Part shown: positions 41,628 through 50,522 of the stretch, piece by piece
How the letters are laid out: each line of letters opens with the position of its first letter
Position numbering within the stretch: the first letter of the stretch is position 1
Source: Corynebacterium confusum
GTDB taxonomy: Bacteria > Actinomycetota > Actinomycetes > Mycobacteriales > Mycobacteriaceae
Length of the DNA: 64,000 nucleotides
Direction of reading: 5' to 3'
Assembly: GCF_030408715.1 (NCBI RefSeq)
Contig: NZ_CP047202.1
Coordinates: 1,841,907 to 1,905,906, forward strand
Program-made: the position numbers and the translations under genes
Notes under the pieces: generated by a model
Database searches by the model: none
What the model saw: only the letters and a program-made list of their open reading frames with translations
Told to the model about the DNA's origin: nothing

Positions 41628-42965
41628 ATGGCTCAACCCGTTACGTCCTCACCGAAGCGACCCGCCGTGACCATCGTCGTGGCGGCGCTCATGCTGTTTT
41701 CGATGTTCTTCGGCGCCGGCAACCTCATTTTCCCGCCCATGGTGGGCGTATCCTCCGGCACTAACTTCTGGCCCGCCGTCCTAGGCTTCCTCGCCGCCGG
41801 CGTGCTGTTGCCGGTGCTGGCGGTCGTGGCAGTCTCGCTGTCGGGCCGCAGCGTCCGTGACCTGGGAGCCCACGGCGGCGCCTGGTTCGGCGTCGTCTTC
41901 TCCGCGATGGCCTACCTGGCCATCGGCGCCTTCTACGCGCTGCCGCGTACCGGCGCGGTCTCCATGGAAACCGCCATCACCCCGCTGCTGGGCTGGGAAG
42001 GCACGGCCGCCAACGGCATCTTCAACGCCGTGTTCTTCCTGATCGCGCTGGCGCTGTCCTGGAAGCCGAACTCCATCATGGACACCCTGGGCAAGTTCCT
42101 GACCCCGGCCCTGGTGGCCCTGCTGGCGCTGCTCATCATCCTGGCCACCACCGCCAACCCGCGGACCCCGGGCGTGCCCACCGAGGACTACTCCAGCTCC
42201 CCCATGGTCACCGGCCTGTTCGAGGGCTACAACACCATGGACGCCATCGCGGGCCTGGCGTTTTCCATCGTCATCGTGGGCTCCCTGCGCAGCAAGGGCT
42301 TCAAGTCCACCAAATCCCTGATGGGCGGCACCATCACCGCCGCCCTCATCGCCGGCGGCCTGCTGGCCGCCATCTACCTGGGCCTGGCCTGGCTGGCGCA
42401 AACCCTGCCCAACGGCCAGGACTACGAGTCCGGCGCGGTCCTGTTGGCCGATTCCGCCAACATGACCATGGGTACGGTCGGCCAGGCGGTCTTCTCCGCC
42501 ATCGTGCTGCTGGCATGCATGACCACCGCCGTGGGCCTAATCACCGCCTGCTCCGCCTTCTTCGAGATGCTGGTGCCCAAGACCACCTACCACTTCTGGG
42601 CCGTGGTCTTTACCGCCCTGTCCATTCTGCTGGCCTTCCAGGGTCTGGACACCGTGCTGTCAGTGGCCGTGCCGTTCATTACCTTCCTGTACCCGCCGGC
42701 CATCACGCTGATCTTCATCACGCTGCTGCAGCCGCTGGTAAAGAAGGCCGTGACCTTCTACTGGGGCTACCGCTTAAGCCTGTGGGTCTCCGTTCTCTGG
42801 TCCGCCCTGACGGTCATCGCCGACCTGGGCTGGGCCAGCGCCCTGGAGCCGATGCTCAACCTCTCGCCGGGCCAGGCGCTGTCGCTGGGCTGGGTCGTGC
42901 CCACCGCGATTGCTTTCGTCATCGGCGCGGTTATCGATGCCCTCGTGCGCCCCGCCGCCGAATAA
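41628..42965 (+). CDS. brnQ: Branched-chain amino acid transporter (LIVCS family)
   Basis: Na+-coupled uptake of Ile, Leu and Val. 445 aa, about 12 helices; MLFSMFFGAGNLIFPPMVG near residues 20-38 is the family start. ATG 41628 with AAGGG 8 nt upstream. The upstream aecD and the downstream monooxygenase match the C. glutamicum order that I recall. Confidence 0.93.
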   Translation: MAQPVTSSPKRPAVTIVVAALMLFSMFFGAGNLIFPPMVGVSSGTNFWPAVLGFLAAGVLLPVLAVVAVSLSGRSVRDLGAHGGAWFGVVFSAMAYLAIGAFYALPRTGAVSMETAITPLLGWEGTAANGIFNAVFFLIALALSWKPNSIMDTLGKFLTPALVALLALLIILATTANPRTPGVPTEDYSSSPMVTGLFEGYNTMDAIAGLAFSIVIVGSLRSKGFKSTKSLMGGTITAALIAGGLLAAIYLGLAWLAQTLPNGQDYESGAVLLADSANMTMGTVGQAVFSAIVLLACMTTAVGLITACSAFFEMLVPKTTYHFWAVVFTALSILLAFQGLDTVLSVAVPFITFLYPPAITLIFITLLQPLVKKAVTFYWGYRLSLWVSVLWSALTVIADLGWASALEPMLNLSPGQALSLGWVVPTAIAFVIGAVIDALVRPAAE

Positions 42966-43018
42966 AATCCGCCGCAGGTACGGTGGGTAGCAAGATGTCG
43001 TCTTCTAAAGGAGCACCA

Positions 43019-44014
43019 TTGACTACCCAGACTGCCCACGCACCGCTTTCCGTTCTGGATTTCTGCACGATCTACGAGGGGGAGACCGCCGCCCAGTCCA
43101 TGGCCCACTCGGTCACCCTCGCCCAGCGGGCCGAGGAGCTGGGGTACAAGCGCCTCTGGTACACCGAGCACCACAACATGTCCACCATCACCTCCTCCGC
43201 CCCAGCGGTGCTGATTTCCCATATTGGTGCCCACACCAACAGCATCCGGCTAGGCTCGGGCGGGGTGATGTTGCCTAACCACGCTCCTTATATCATCGCC
43301 GAGCAGTTCGGCACGCTGGCCGAGCTCTACCCGGACCGCATCGACCTGGGCGTCGGCCGTGCCCCCGGCACCGACATGCACACCTTGGGCCGCGCCCTGC
43401 GCCGCGACGGCAACGCCGCCGAGCGCTTCCCCGAGGACGTCCGCGAGCTGACCAGCTACCTGGCCGGCAAGTCCATCATCCCGGGCGTCCAGGCCGTGCC
43501 CGGCGCCAACACTCACGTACCGGTCTACATCCTGGGCTCGTCGATGTTCGGGGCATCGCTGGCCGCCAAGTACGGCCTGCCCTACTCTTTTGCCTCCCAC
43601 TTCGCGCCGCAGCACCTGGAGGCCGCGACGAAATACTACCGGGACAACTTCCAGCCCTCCGACGTCCTGGACGAGCCCTACGTCATCGCCGCGGTCAACG
43701 TCACCGCCGGCGATACCCCCGAAGAGGCCTCCGAAATCTTCGAGCGCGTCGGCTTCAACCGCGTTAAGGCCTTCGCCGGCCGCGGCAAGTTCCTGACCGA
43801 CGAGCAGGTCAACCAGATCATCGATTCCTACCAGGGCCAGCAGATCCTGGAGATGCTGCGCTACTCCGCCGTCGGCACCGGCGACGAGGTCCGCGACTAC
43901 CTCGAGTGGTTCCAGGATCACGCCAGCGCCGACGAGCTGATGGTCTCCATTCAGACCAGCAGCCGCGCCGAGACGCTCAAGTCCCTGAACATTCTGGCCC
44001 AGGCCTGGTTCTAG
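43019..44014 (+). CDS. Luciferase-like (LLM-class) flavin-dependent monooxygenase
   Basis: 331-aa FMN/F420-type TIM-barrel oxidoreductase of the bacterial luciferase superfamily, MsnO8 subgroup by pattern ([37 protein letters not shown]). Substrate unknown. The start is set at TTG 43019 because AAAGGAG lies 6-7 nt upstream; the in-frame ATG at 42994 has no SD. Follows brnQ by 53 nt. Confidence 0.85.
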   Translation: MTTQTAHAPLSVLDFCTIYEGETAAQSMAHSVTLAQRAEELGYKRLWYTEHHNMSTITSSAPAVLISHIGAHTNSIRLGSGGVMLPNHAPYIIAEQFGTLAELYPDRIDLGVGRAPGTDMHTLGRALRRDGNAAERFPEDVRELTSYLAGKSIIPGVQAVPGANTHVPVYILGSSMFGASLAAKYGLPYSFASHFAPQHLEAATKYYRDNFQPSDVLDEPYVIAAVNVTAGDTPEEASEIFERVGFNRVKAFAGRGKFLTDEQVNQIIDSYQGQQILEMLRYSAVGTGDEVRDYLEWFQDHASADELMVSIQTSSRAETLKSLNILAQAWF

Positions 44015-44049
44015 GCCGGGCTCTAGGTGGGCGTTGGCCCCAGCCTAAA

Positions 44050-44074
44050 CCCCGCCTGGAACTTAAGCGCGGGG
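44050..44074. terminator. Hairpin between convergent monooxygenase and BCCT genes
   Basis: CCCCGC / GCGGGG stem (44050-44055, 44069-44074) with a 13-nt loop at the convergent gene ends, partly within the last BCCT codons. Modest strength. Confidence 0.4.
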
Positions 44075-45850
44075 CTTGTCTCCCGGGCCGGCGGCGTCCT
44101 CGCCGTCCCAGTCGTCATCGAAGTCGCCGCCCACCCCCAGGTCGCCTTCGACGATGATATTGCCCGGGATGCGCATGTTGCCGTCCTCGTCGTATTCGAG
44201 TTCGGGGCGATCCAGCTCGTTGCCCTCGCTGTCGTAGCCGGGGGCCGGGCGGGCATCGGCGGCCTCGTATTTCTCCGGCGTGTCCGTCTTGCCCCACTTA
44301 CGGGTACGGGTACGGTGCTGCGCCGCCGAGTCGTCGTTCATACCCTTGACCAGTGAGTACATCATGACGAATTCCATCAGAAAGAACGGCAGAGCCACCA
44401 CGATGACGACTTCCTGGATGGCCTCGATGCCCGTGTCGTTGATGAACAGCAGGGCCGCGGTCACCAGGCCTACCGCGCAGGCCCACGAGACGCGGTAATA
44501 CGTCGGGGTCTTGTTCTCCTCACCGCTGGCGAAAGTGTCTATGACCAGGGCCGCCGAGTCCAGCGAGGTAATAAAGAATACGATGATGACCGCCAGCGCC
44601 AGCGTGCCGGAGAGCATGTACAGCGGGTACTGCTCCAGCAGGGCGAAGAGCGCGACCGGGGTATCCCCGTCCTCGACCACCGGCTTGGTCAGGATGCCGG
44701 GGTTGTCCAGCTCCGTCTCGATGGCCGCCCGGCCGAAGATGGAAAACCAGACCACGACCACGATGGTCGGCAGCGCCAGCACGCCGCCGATGAACTGACG
44801 CACCGTGCGCCCGCGCGAGATGCGTGCAATGAACATACCCACAAACGGGGCCCAGCAGATGGTCCAGGCCCAGTAGAAGGCCGTCCACGTGCCCTGCCAG
44901 CCCGGGTTCTCCTCGAAGGAGTCCGTCCAGAACATCAGCTCCGGCAGGGAGCTGGCGTAGCCGCCGAAGGCCTCCACCGTGTGCTTGAGCAGCGTCAGAG
45001 TCGGGCCCATCACCAGCACGAAGAACATCAGGACGAAGGCCGCCACGATGTTGACGTTGGACAGGATCTTCACGCCGCGGTCCAAGCCGGAGGCCACGGA
45101 GATGGAGGCAATCGCGGTGACCACCACGATGATGAGCACCTCGACCCAGCCGACCAGCGGCACGCCGAACATGATGTTCAGGCCGGCGTTAATCTGCAGC
45201 ACGCCCAGGCCCACGGAGACGGCGAGGCCGAAGACGGTGCCGATGATGGAGAGGGCATCGATGAGCTTGCCGGGCCAGCGGTAGACGCGCTTGCCCAGCA
45301 GCGGGGAGAAGACCGAGGACATGCGGGCGGGCATCTTGCGCTTGTAGACGAAGTAGCCCATCGCCAGGCCCGGCAGGGCGAACGGGACCCACATGTGGAC
45401 CGCGAAGTGGTAGTAGGTGAAGTGGAAGGCTTGGTCAATGGCCTCCTGGCTCATCGGCTCCAGTCCCCCGCGGGGCGGGTTAAAGGAGTGGTGGAGCGGC
45501 TCGGCCGCGCCCCAGAACAGCAGGGTCGCGCCCAGGCCAGCGGCAAAGAGCATGGAAAACCACACCGGGAGGGAGTAGTCGGGTTCGTCATCGTCGTCGC
45601 CGAGGCGCAGGTTGCCATAACGAGAGACGAAGATGCCAATCAAGAAGACGAAAACAACCGAGAAGCCGCCGATGTAGAGCCAGCCCAGGTTAGTGAGCAA
45701 GGAATTGGAGGCCACCGCATAGAGATCGCGGGCCTGGGCCCCGAACAACAGGGTGCCGGCCACGAAAACCACGATGAAGCCAGCGGCGACTAGGAAGACA
45801 AAGGGGTCGGTCTTGAGCCCGAGAAACCTCTTGGGTTGATCGGAAGACAT
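44063..45850 (-). CDS. ectP: BCCT-family compatible solute carrier (EctP-like)
   Basis: Na+-coupled uptake of betaine/ectoine/proline under osmotic stress. 595 aa, 12 helices; Na-site segment GLGATLLFWGAAEPL and TM8 motif FYWAWTICWAPFVGMF conserved. The C-terminal ~75 residues are hydrophilic and acidic, as in osmoregulated BCCT carriers. Position after aecD-brnQ-monooxygenase matches C. glutamicum ectP from memory. ATG 45850 with TAGGAT (45859-45864) ending 8 nt upstream: leaderless. Confidence 0.88.
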   Translation of the reverse strand: MSSDQPKRFLGLKTDPFVFLVAAGFIVVFVAGTLLFGAQARDLYAVASNSLLTNLGWLYIGGFSVVFVFLIGIFVSRYGNLRLGDDDDEPDYSLPVWFSMLFAAGLGATLLFWGAAEPLHHSFNPPRGGLEPMSQEAIDQAFHFTYYHFAVHMWVPFALPGLAMGYFVYKRKMPARMSSVFSPLLGKRVYRWPGKLIDALSIIGTVFGLAVSVGLGVLQINAGLNIMFGVPLVGWVEVLIIVVVTAIASISVASGLDRGVKILSNVNIVAAFVLMFFVLVMGPTLTLLKHTVEAFGGYASSLPELMFWTDSFEENPGWQGTWTAFYWAWTICWAPFVGMFIARISRGRTVRQFIGGVLALPTIVVVVWFSIFGRAAIETELDNPGILTKPVVEDGDTPVALFALLEQYPLYMLSGTLALAVIIVFFITSLDSAALVIDTFASGEENKTPTYYRVSWACAVGLVTAALLFINDTGIEAIQEVVIVVALPFFLMEFVMMYSLVKGMNDDSAAQHRTRTRKWGKTDTPEKYEAADARPAPGYDSEGNELDRPELEYDEDGNMRIPGNIIVEGDLGVGGDFDDDWDGEDAAGPGDKPRA

Positions 45851-45858
45851 GAGGAATG

Positions 45859-45864
45859 ATCCTA
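45859..45864 (-). promoter_or_regulatory. -10 box TAGGAT for leaderless ectP mRNA
   Basis: TAGGAT on the minus strand ends 8 nt before ATG 45850. An 8-bp palindrome ATGATCAT lies ~70 bp upstream (45934-45941). Confidence 0.55.
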
Positions 45865-46147
45865 TCCTTGGACGAAATATGCTGCCCCCAGAGTAGCGGA
45901 CGCCACTGCCCGAGACGGCGAAACTGAGAATTAATGATCATCCCCGCGCCCGCTTGACGCACCCGCGGGGGCAAAAGATCAACAGGTGTAGATATCTTCG
46001 CAACTCAAGGCGGCACAGCTATGCCGCACTCGAACGGCGCGGACGCGACTTTGTATACACTTTCCGCCCCGCGGCGACCCCACGCCGGCCGTGTGACTTA
46101 TCTATCTTTCTGAGTTTTCTCTTAGTTGCACGTCACGTCCTGACGCC

Positions 46148-46175
46148 TTGGATACACGGCTGGCGACACTATAAT
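46148..46175 (+). promoter_or_regulatory. Strong intergenic SigA promoter
   Basis: TTGGAT (46148-46153), 16-bp spacer, perfect TATAAT (46170-46175). It fires rightward about 270 nt ahead of the GntR coding region. Confidence 0.55.
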
Positions 46176-46315
46176 CGCGCTAGCCAGGAGACCGAAAAGG
46201 TGCCGGCGGCAGCCCCCAGATGGCCACCAACCCATCGCCACGACCTAAGTAAAATATGTCTACATCCCAATAATTACTTGTATGTCGTTTTTTATAAAAC
46301 CGTTATTCGTTACAC

Positions 46316-46343
46316 TTGACACAACTAAGGTAAACCGTAATAG
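46316..46343 (+). promoter_or_regulatory. Second SigA promoter upstream of GntR gene
   Basis: Perfect TTGACA (46316-46321), 16-bp spacer, TAATAG (46338-46343; TAGGGT at 46341 is an alternative -10). Two AAACCGT direct repeats start at 46297 and 46332 around it. Confidence 0.5.
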
Positions 46344-46372
46344 GGTCCGCGTTCTCCCCAGCTCGTGGACCG

Positions 46373-46414
46373 GCCGACGCCTGCCACCCTAGGTGGCGAA
46401 AGCGTCGGCGTTTT
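46373..46414 (+). terminator. Nested terminator/attenuator hairpin in GntR leader
   Basis: Outer stem GCCGACGC / GCGTCGGC (46373-46380, 46402-46409) encloses a second stem GCCACC-CTA-GGTGGC (46383-46397), followed by GTTTT. It lies ~25 nt after the predicted TSS of the TTGACA promoter and upstream of the likely GntR start. Confidence 0.6.
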
Positions 46415-46451
46415 CCAGCCTGCCTGGATTGAAGGGAGCACTGAACAACTA

Positions 46452-47207
46452 GTGAGGCAGCACCGAGAGCCGCAGCAGCACCTCAAAATCTGCGACTATC
46501 TGAAGGAGCAGATCCGCAGCGGCGAACTTCAACCGGGCGATCAACTGCCCAGCGAGGCGGAGCTGTGCGCGCAGTTCAACTCGTCGCGCGGCCCCGTCCG
46601 CCAGGCGATGGCCGTCCTGCGCACCGAGGGCGCCATCTCCTCCGGCCGCGGCCGGCGCTCCGTCGTGCTCGGCAACTTCAACGCCGAGACCTTCGACTCC
46701 ATCATATCCGTGAGCTCCTGGCTCAGCCAGCACGGCTACACCCCGCAGCAAAAGACCTTCTGGCTGGCCCGCCGCCCCGCCCCGGAAGACGTCGCGCAGC
46801 GCCTAGGCATCGGCGCCGACGAGCAGGTAGTCTACGTCCACCGCCTGCGCAGCTGTAACGACCGCCCGCTGGTGATCGAACGGCTCTACTTCCCCATCGA
46901 CGTCGGGCAGGAAATCCTCAACTTCGACGCCGACTCCGGCTCGCTGCACGCCCACCTGCGCGCCGCCAGCGTCGACTTCGACAACGTCAACCGCCGCATC
47001 CACATCGGCGCCGCCACAGCCGACGATGCCGAGGCCCTCGGCATCGAGCCCGGCTCGCCCATCTGGACGGTAGAGATGCTCATCGCCAACCACCAGGGCC
47101 GCCCCGTTGAGCTGGCGGTGTACCGTTACCGCGCCGACGCCCTGTCGGTCAACCTGTCCTCCGTGCGCGGCGGCACGTCACCGCTGGAGGTCTTCCCGGG
47201 GGTCTAG
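46452..47207 (+). CDS. GntR-family (HutC type) transcriptional regulator
   Basis: 251 aa. N-terminal winged helix (residues ~10-75: YLKEQIRSGELQPGDQLPSEAEL, SRGPVRQAMAVLR) and C-terminal UTRA ligand-binding domain (PEDVAQRLGIGADEQVVYVHRLR; PLVIERLYFP). The ORF is open back to GTG 46365, but that would place a strong hairpin within codons 3-17; GTG 46452, after GAAGGGAG (13 nt), gives a normal HutC N-terminus. It precedes the peptide ABC operon by 59 bp and is its probable regulator. Confidence 0.85.
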   Translation: MRQHREPQQHLKICDYLKEQIRSGELQPGDQLPSEAELCAQFNSSRGPVRQAMAVLRTEGAISSGRGRRSVVLGNFNAETFDSIISVSSWLSQHGYTPQQKTFWLARRPAPEDVAQRLGIGADEQVVYVHRLRSCNDRPLVIERLYFPIDVGQEILNFDADSGSLHAHLRAASVDFDNVNRRIHIGAATADDAEALGIEPGSPIWTVEMLIANHQGRPVELAVYRYRADALSVNLSSVRGGTSPLEVFPGV

Positions 47208-47254
47208 CGGCTGCTAGCACCGTGGCAATTTCGCCAAATAGTAACGGGGTGCAC

Positions 47255-47260
47255 TACCCT
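47255..47260 (+). promoter_or_regulatory. -10-like TACCCT upstream of peptide-binding lipoprotein gene
   Basis: TACCCT ends 6 nt before ATG 47267; no SD. A weaker match than the other leaderless cases. Confidence 0.35.
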
Positions 47261-47266
47261 TTCGTT

Positions 47267-48778
47267 ATGACTTTCCAAGGCCGACGCAGCGCGTCGCTGG
47301 TACTCGCCGCCACCCTGCTCTCCGGGTGCGCGGCCGGTCATACCGCCGTCGTCGACCCAGCCCCCGCCGGCCAGGCCGCCGATGCCCTCACCGTCGCCAC
47401 CACCTCCCCCGCCACGTCCCTGGACTTCACCACCGTCGGCGGCGCGGCCATCCCCGCCGCCCTGATGAACAACGTCTACGAGACCCTGGTGGCCATCGAT
47501 TCCGAGACCGGCGAAGTCGTTCCCCAGCTCGCCACCGACTGGGAGGTCTCCGCCGACGGCACCCACTACGTCTTCCAGCTGCGCCGGGGCGTGCGTTTTT
47601 CCAACGGCTCGCCCTTCAATGCCGAGACCGCCGCCTTCAGCCTGGACTACGTCAAAAACCACTGGTCGAATGCCCTGTCCTCGCAGATGGACGTGGTGGC
47701 CAGCGCCCGCGCGACCGGCGACTACGAGCTCACCGTCGACCTCCACCAGCGCTCCAACAGCTGGCTGTGGCAGCTGGACACCACCGTCGGCGCGATGATG
47801 ACGCCTAACGGCGTGGACCAGCTCGCCAGCCGCCCCGTCGGCACCGGCCCCTACGCCGTGAGCAAGTTCAGCCCAAACGAATTCGTAGCGCTTGACCCCC
47901 GCGACGACTACTGGGGCACCCCGGCCGCCCAGCCGGTCACGATTAGCTACTTCCCGGATTCGCTGACCGCCCTCAACGCACTGCGCTCCGGCGGGGCAGA
48001 CGTGGTCTGGGCCGTCCAGTCGCCGGAGCTACTCGACGACTTGCCGGACGGCATCGAAAAGCACGTCGGCACCACCAACGGCGAGGTGCTGCTGTCGCTG
48101 AACAACCAGGCCGCCCCCTTCGACGACCCGCGGGTGCGCCAGGCCGTGGCCTATGCCATCGACCGCCAGGCCGCCAGCGAGATCCTCTTCGGCGGGCTGG
48201 CCACCGACACCGGCGCCGCCCCGGTGGCACCCACCGACCCCTGGTTCACCGGCGAGGACTACTACCCCCTCGACCCGCAGCGGGCGCGCCAGCTGCTCCA
48301 CGATGCCGGAGCCGTCGGCGCCCCCATCACCATCACCGTGCCCACCCTGCCTTACGCGCAGACCGCCGCCGAGCTCATCTACTCGCAGCTCACGGAGGTT
48401 GGCTTCGACGTGCGGCTAGAGTCCGCGGAATTCCCCGCGGTGTGGCTGGGCCAGGTCATGGGCGCCCACGACTACCAGGTTTCGCTGGTCTCCCACGTCG
48501 AGCCGCGCGATCTGACCACCCTGTTCGGCAGCCCGGACTACTACCTAGGATACGATTCTCCGCGCGTGCGCGAGCTTTTCGCCGCCGCCGATACCGCCGC
48601 AACCCCCGAAGGATTCCGCGCGCTGACCTCCCAGGCCGTCGACCAGATCATGGCCGAGGCCGGCGCCGTAACACTGATGAACATGCCCAATATCGTGCTC
48701 AGCCGCCCCGGCGTAACCGGGCTGCGCCCCGACATGGTCACCGACTCCGTGGATCTGACGGAGGTGAGCGCGCGGTGA
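47267..48778 (+). CDS. Peptide/nickel-type ABC transporter substrate-binding lipoprotein
   Basis: 503 aa family 5 solute-binding protein. Signal peptide with lipobox LSGC (Cys21) anchors it outside the membrane. Typical DppA/OppA layout: ALTVATTSPATSLDF at the start of the mature domain, LRRGVRFSNGSPFNAE, and PRVRQAVAYAIDRQ. Likely ligand: oligopeptides, nickel chelates or glycosides; not resolvable here. It overlaps the first permease gene by 4 nt. Confidence 0.9.
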   Translation: MTFQGRRSASLVLAATLLSGCAAGHTAVVDPAPAGQAADALTVATTSPATSLDFTTVGGAAIPAALMNNVYETLVAIDSETGEVVPQLATDWEVSADGTHYVFQLRRGVRFSNGSPFNAETAAFSLDYVKNHWSNALSSQMDVVASARATGDYELTVDLHQRSNSWLWQLDTTVGAMMTPNGVDQLASRPVGTGPYAVSKFSPNEFVALDPRDDYWGTPAAQPVTISYFPDSLTALNALRSGGADVVWAVQSPELLDDLPDGIEKHVGTTNGEVLLSLNNQAAPFDDPRVRQAVAYAIDRQAASEILFGGLATDTGAAPVAPTDPWFTGEDYYPLDPQRARQLLHDAGAVGAPITITVPTLPYAQTAAELIYSQLTEVGFDVRLESAEFPAVWLGQVMGAHDYQVSLVSHVEPRDLTTLFGSPDYYLGYDSPRVRELFAAADTAATPEGFRALTSQAVDQIMAEAGAVTLMNMPNIVLSRPGVTGLRPDMVTDSVDLTEVSAR

Positions 48779-49731
48779 GGGCAGTCGGCATCGTAAAGCT
48801 GGTGGGCCGCTACGTCTTCGTGCTGGCGGTGGCCAGCGTGGTCATCTTCGCCATGATGCGAGCGGTGCCGGGCAACCCGGCCCGCGTGGCGCTGGGTATC
48901 AACGCCACCGACGACGCCGTCGCCGAGCTCAGCGCCACCCTGGGCCTGGACAAGCCGCTTATCACCCAATACGCGGACTGGATGGGTGGGCTGCTGCGCG
49001 GCGATTTCGGCGTCTCGCTGGCCTCGCAAACCTCCATTACCGCCCAGGTGCTCGATCGCGCGCAGGTCTCGCTAATCCTGGTGGGGCTAGCGCTGCTGTT
49101 GGCGCTGGCCATCGCGGTGCCGCTGGGGGGTGCCAGCGCGCGCTACCCGGGCCTGTCGGTGCTGAGCCAGCTGGGCATCGCGCTGCCGAACTTCCTGGTC
49201 GGCCTGCTGCTCATCAGCGCCTTCGGGCGCTGGCTGCCCGCCGGCGGGTGGGTGCCGCCCAACCAGGGCTTCGGCGATTTCGTGGCGCACCTTATCCTGC
49301 CGGTGGTCTCGCTGGCGCTGGTGCAGGCGGCCATGTTGACCCGGTACGTGCGCGCCGCCGTCCGCGAGGTCATGGGGCAGGACTATATCCGCACCGCCCG
49401 GGCGTTGGGGGCCTCGCCCACCCAGGCGCTTCTCCGCCACGGCCTGCGCAACGCGGCCCTGCCCGTGCTGACCGTCGCCGGGGTGCAGCTGACCACGCTG
49501 GTCATCGGCGCCGTGGTCATCGAATCCGTCTTCGTGGTCCCCGGCCTGGGCAGCATGCTTCTCGATGCCGTCGCCAACCGCGATCTCACCACCGTCCAGA
49601 CGCTGGTCATGCTCCTGGTCGCCTTCACCCTGACGGTGAACCTGCTCGTCGACGTGGCCTACCGCCTGATTGATCCGCGCCTGGCGCGCGCCCGCGCCGG
49701 CGCCCGCCCCAGTGCCAGGGAGGCCACGTAA
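48775..49731 (+). CDS. ABC transporter permease (DppB-like)
   Basis: 318 aa, six helices. Starts at GTG 48775 inside the binding-protein stop (GTGA overlap). The EAA loop DYIRTARALGASPTQALLRH, which contacts the ATPase, is intact, and GRYVFVLAVASVVIFAMMRAVPGNP is the typical DppB N-terminus. One-base overlap with the next gene. Confidence 0.9.
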   Translation: MRAVGIVKLVGRYVFVLAVASVVIFAMMRAVPGNPARVALGINATDDAVAELSATLGLDKPLITQYADWMGGLLRGDFGVSLASQTSITAQVLDRAQVSLILVGLALLLALAIAVPLGGASARYPGLSVLSQLGIALPNFLVGLLLISAFGRWLPAGGWVPPNQGFGDFVAHLILPVVSLALVQAAMLTRYVRAAVREVMGQDYIRTARALGASPTQALLRHGLRNAALPVLTVAGVQLTTLVIGAVVIESVFVVPGLGSMLLDAVANRDLTTVQTLVMLLVAFTLTVNLLVDVAYRLIDPRLARARAGARPSAREAT

Positions 49732-50522
49732 TGCAGAAGTACTTAGGCGCCGTCCTGGTGGCCATCCCCGTCATATTGGCGCTGGTGTCGCTGGTATGGA
49801 CGCCCTACCCGCCGGACCTGGCCGACACGGCCGCCCGCTTGGTCGGCCCCGGCGCCGACCACCTGCTGGGCACCGACCGGTTTGGCCGCGACGTAGCCGC
49901 GCGCATCATGGTCGGCTCCCAGGTCACGCTGCTGGTTGGCGTGCTCGCGGTCGGCACCGCGGCGATAGTGGGCGTGCCGCTGGGAGTGATGGCCGGCATG
50001 GGCTACGGCGACTGGCTTATCATGCGCGGCTCCGACCTGGTGCTCGCCTTCCCGGCGCTGCTGCTGGCGATTGTCGCCGGCGCGGTGTGGGGGCCGTCGA
50101 CGATCACGGCGGTGGTGGCCATCGGCATCGCGGGCATCCCGGCGTTCGCGCGCGTGGCCCGCTCCGGCACACTGCAGGTCATCCACCAGGACTACATCGC
50201 CTCCGCCCGGGTCTCCGGCGTGTCCGCGCCGCGGATCGCGCTGCGCCACGTGCTGCCGAATATCCGCGGGCTCATCATCGTCCAGGCCTCCGTCTACTTC
50301 GCGCTAGCCGTGCTGGCCGAGGCCGCCCTGTCCTACCTGGGGCTGGGCACTGCTCCCCCGGCCGCGTCCTGGGGACGGATGCTGCAGGACTCGCAGACGC
50401 TGATGAGCACCGCACCGTGGCTGGTGTGGGCGCCGGGCCTGGCCATCGCTGTGACAGTGCTGGGCTTCAACCTGCTAGGCGACGGGCTGCGCGACGCCTG
50501 GGATCCGAAGGAGGACGCATGA
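49731..50522 (+). CDS. ABC transporter permease (DppC-like)
   Basis: 263 aa, about six helices; family hallmark HLLGTDRFGRDVAARIMVGS near residues 44-63 and EAA loop DYIASARVSGVSAPRIALRH. It lacks the long N-terminal cytosolic extension seen in some DppC. Overlaps its neighbours by 1 nt and 4 nt. Confidence 0.9.
   Translation: MQKYLGAVLVAIPVILALVSLVWTPYPPDLADTAARLVGPGADHLLGTDRFGRDVAARIMVGSQVTLLVGVLAVGTAAIVGVPLGVMAGMGYGDWLIMRGSDLVLAFPALLLAIVAGAVWGPSTITAVVAIGIAGIPAFARVARSGTLQVIHQDYIASARVSGVSAPRIALRHVLPNIRGLIIVQASVYFALAVLAEAALSYLGLGTAPPAASWGRMLQDSQTLMSTAPWLVWAPGLAIAVTVLGFNLLGDGLRDAWDPKEDA

Larger units (their letters stand above)
46182..46414 (+). ncRNA. Candidate sRNA or attenuated leader upstream of GntR gene
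   Basis: Between the TATAAT promoter (TSS about 46182) and the terminator-like hairpin ending at 46414 lies ~230 nt with no credible ORF and an AT-rich core. It could be a terminated small RNA or the leader of the GntR gene. This is inferred from signals only. Confidence 0.3.

Noticed and set aside
45954-46319. 121-aa ORF in the ectP-GntR gap
   Set aside because: TTG start without SD, Arg/His-rich composition and rare-codon use unlike real genes here; it also crosses a strong promoter.
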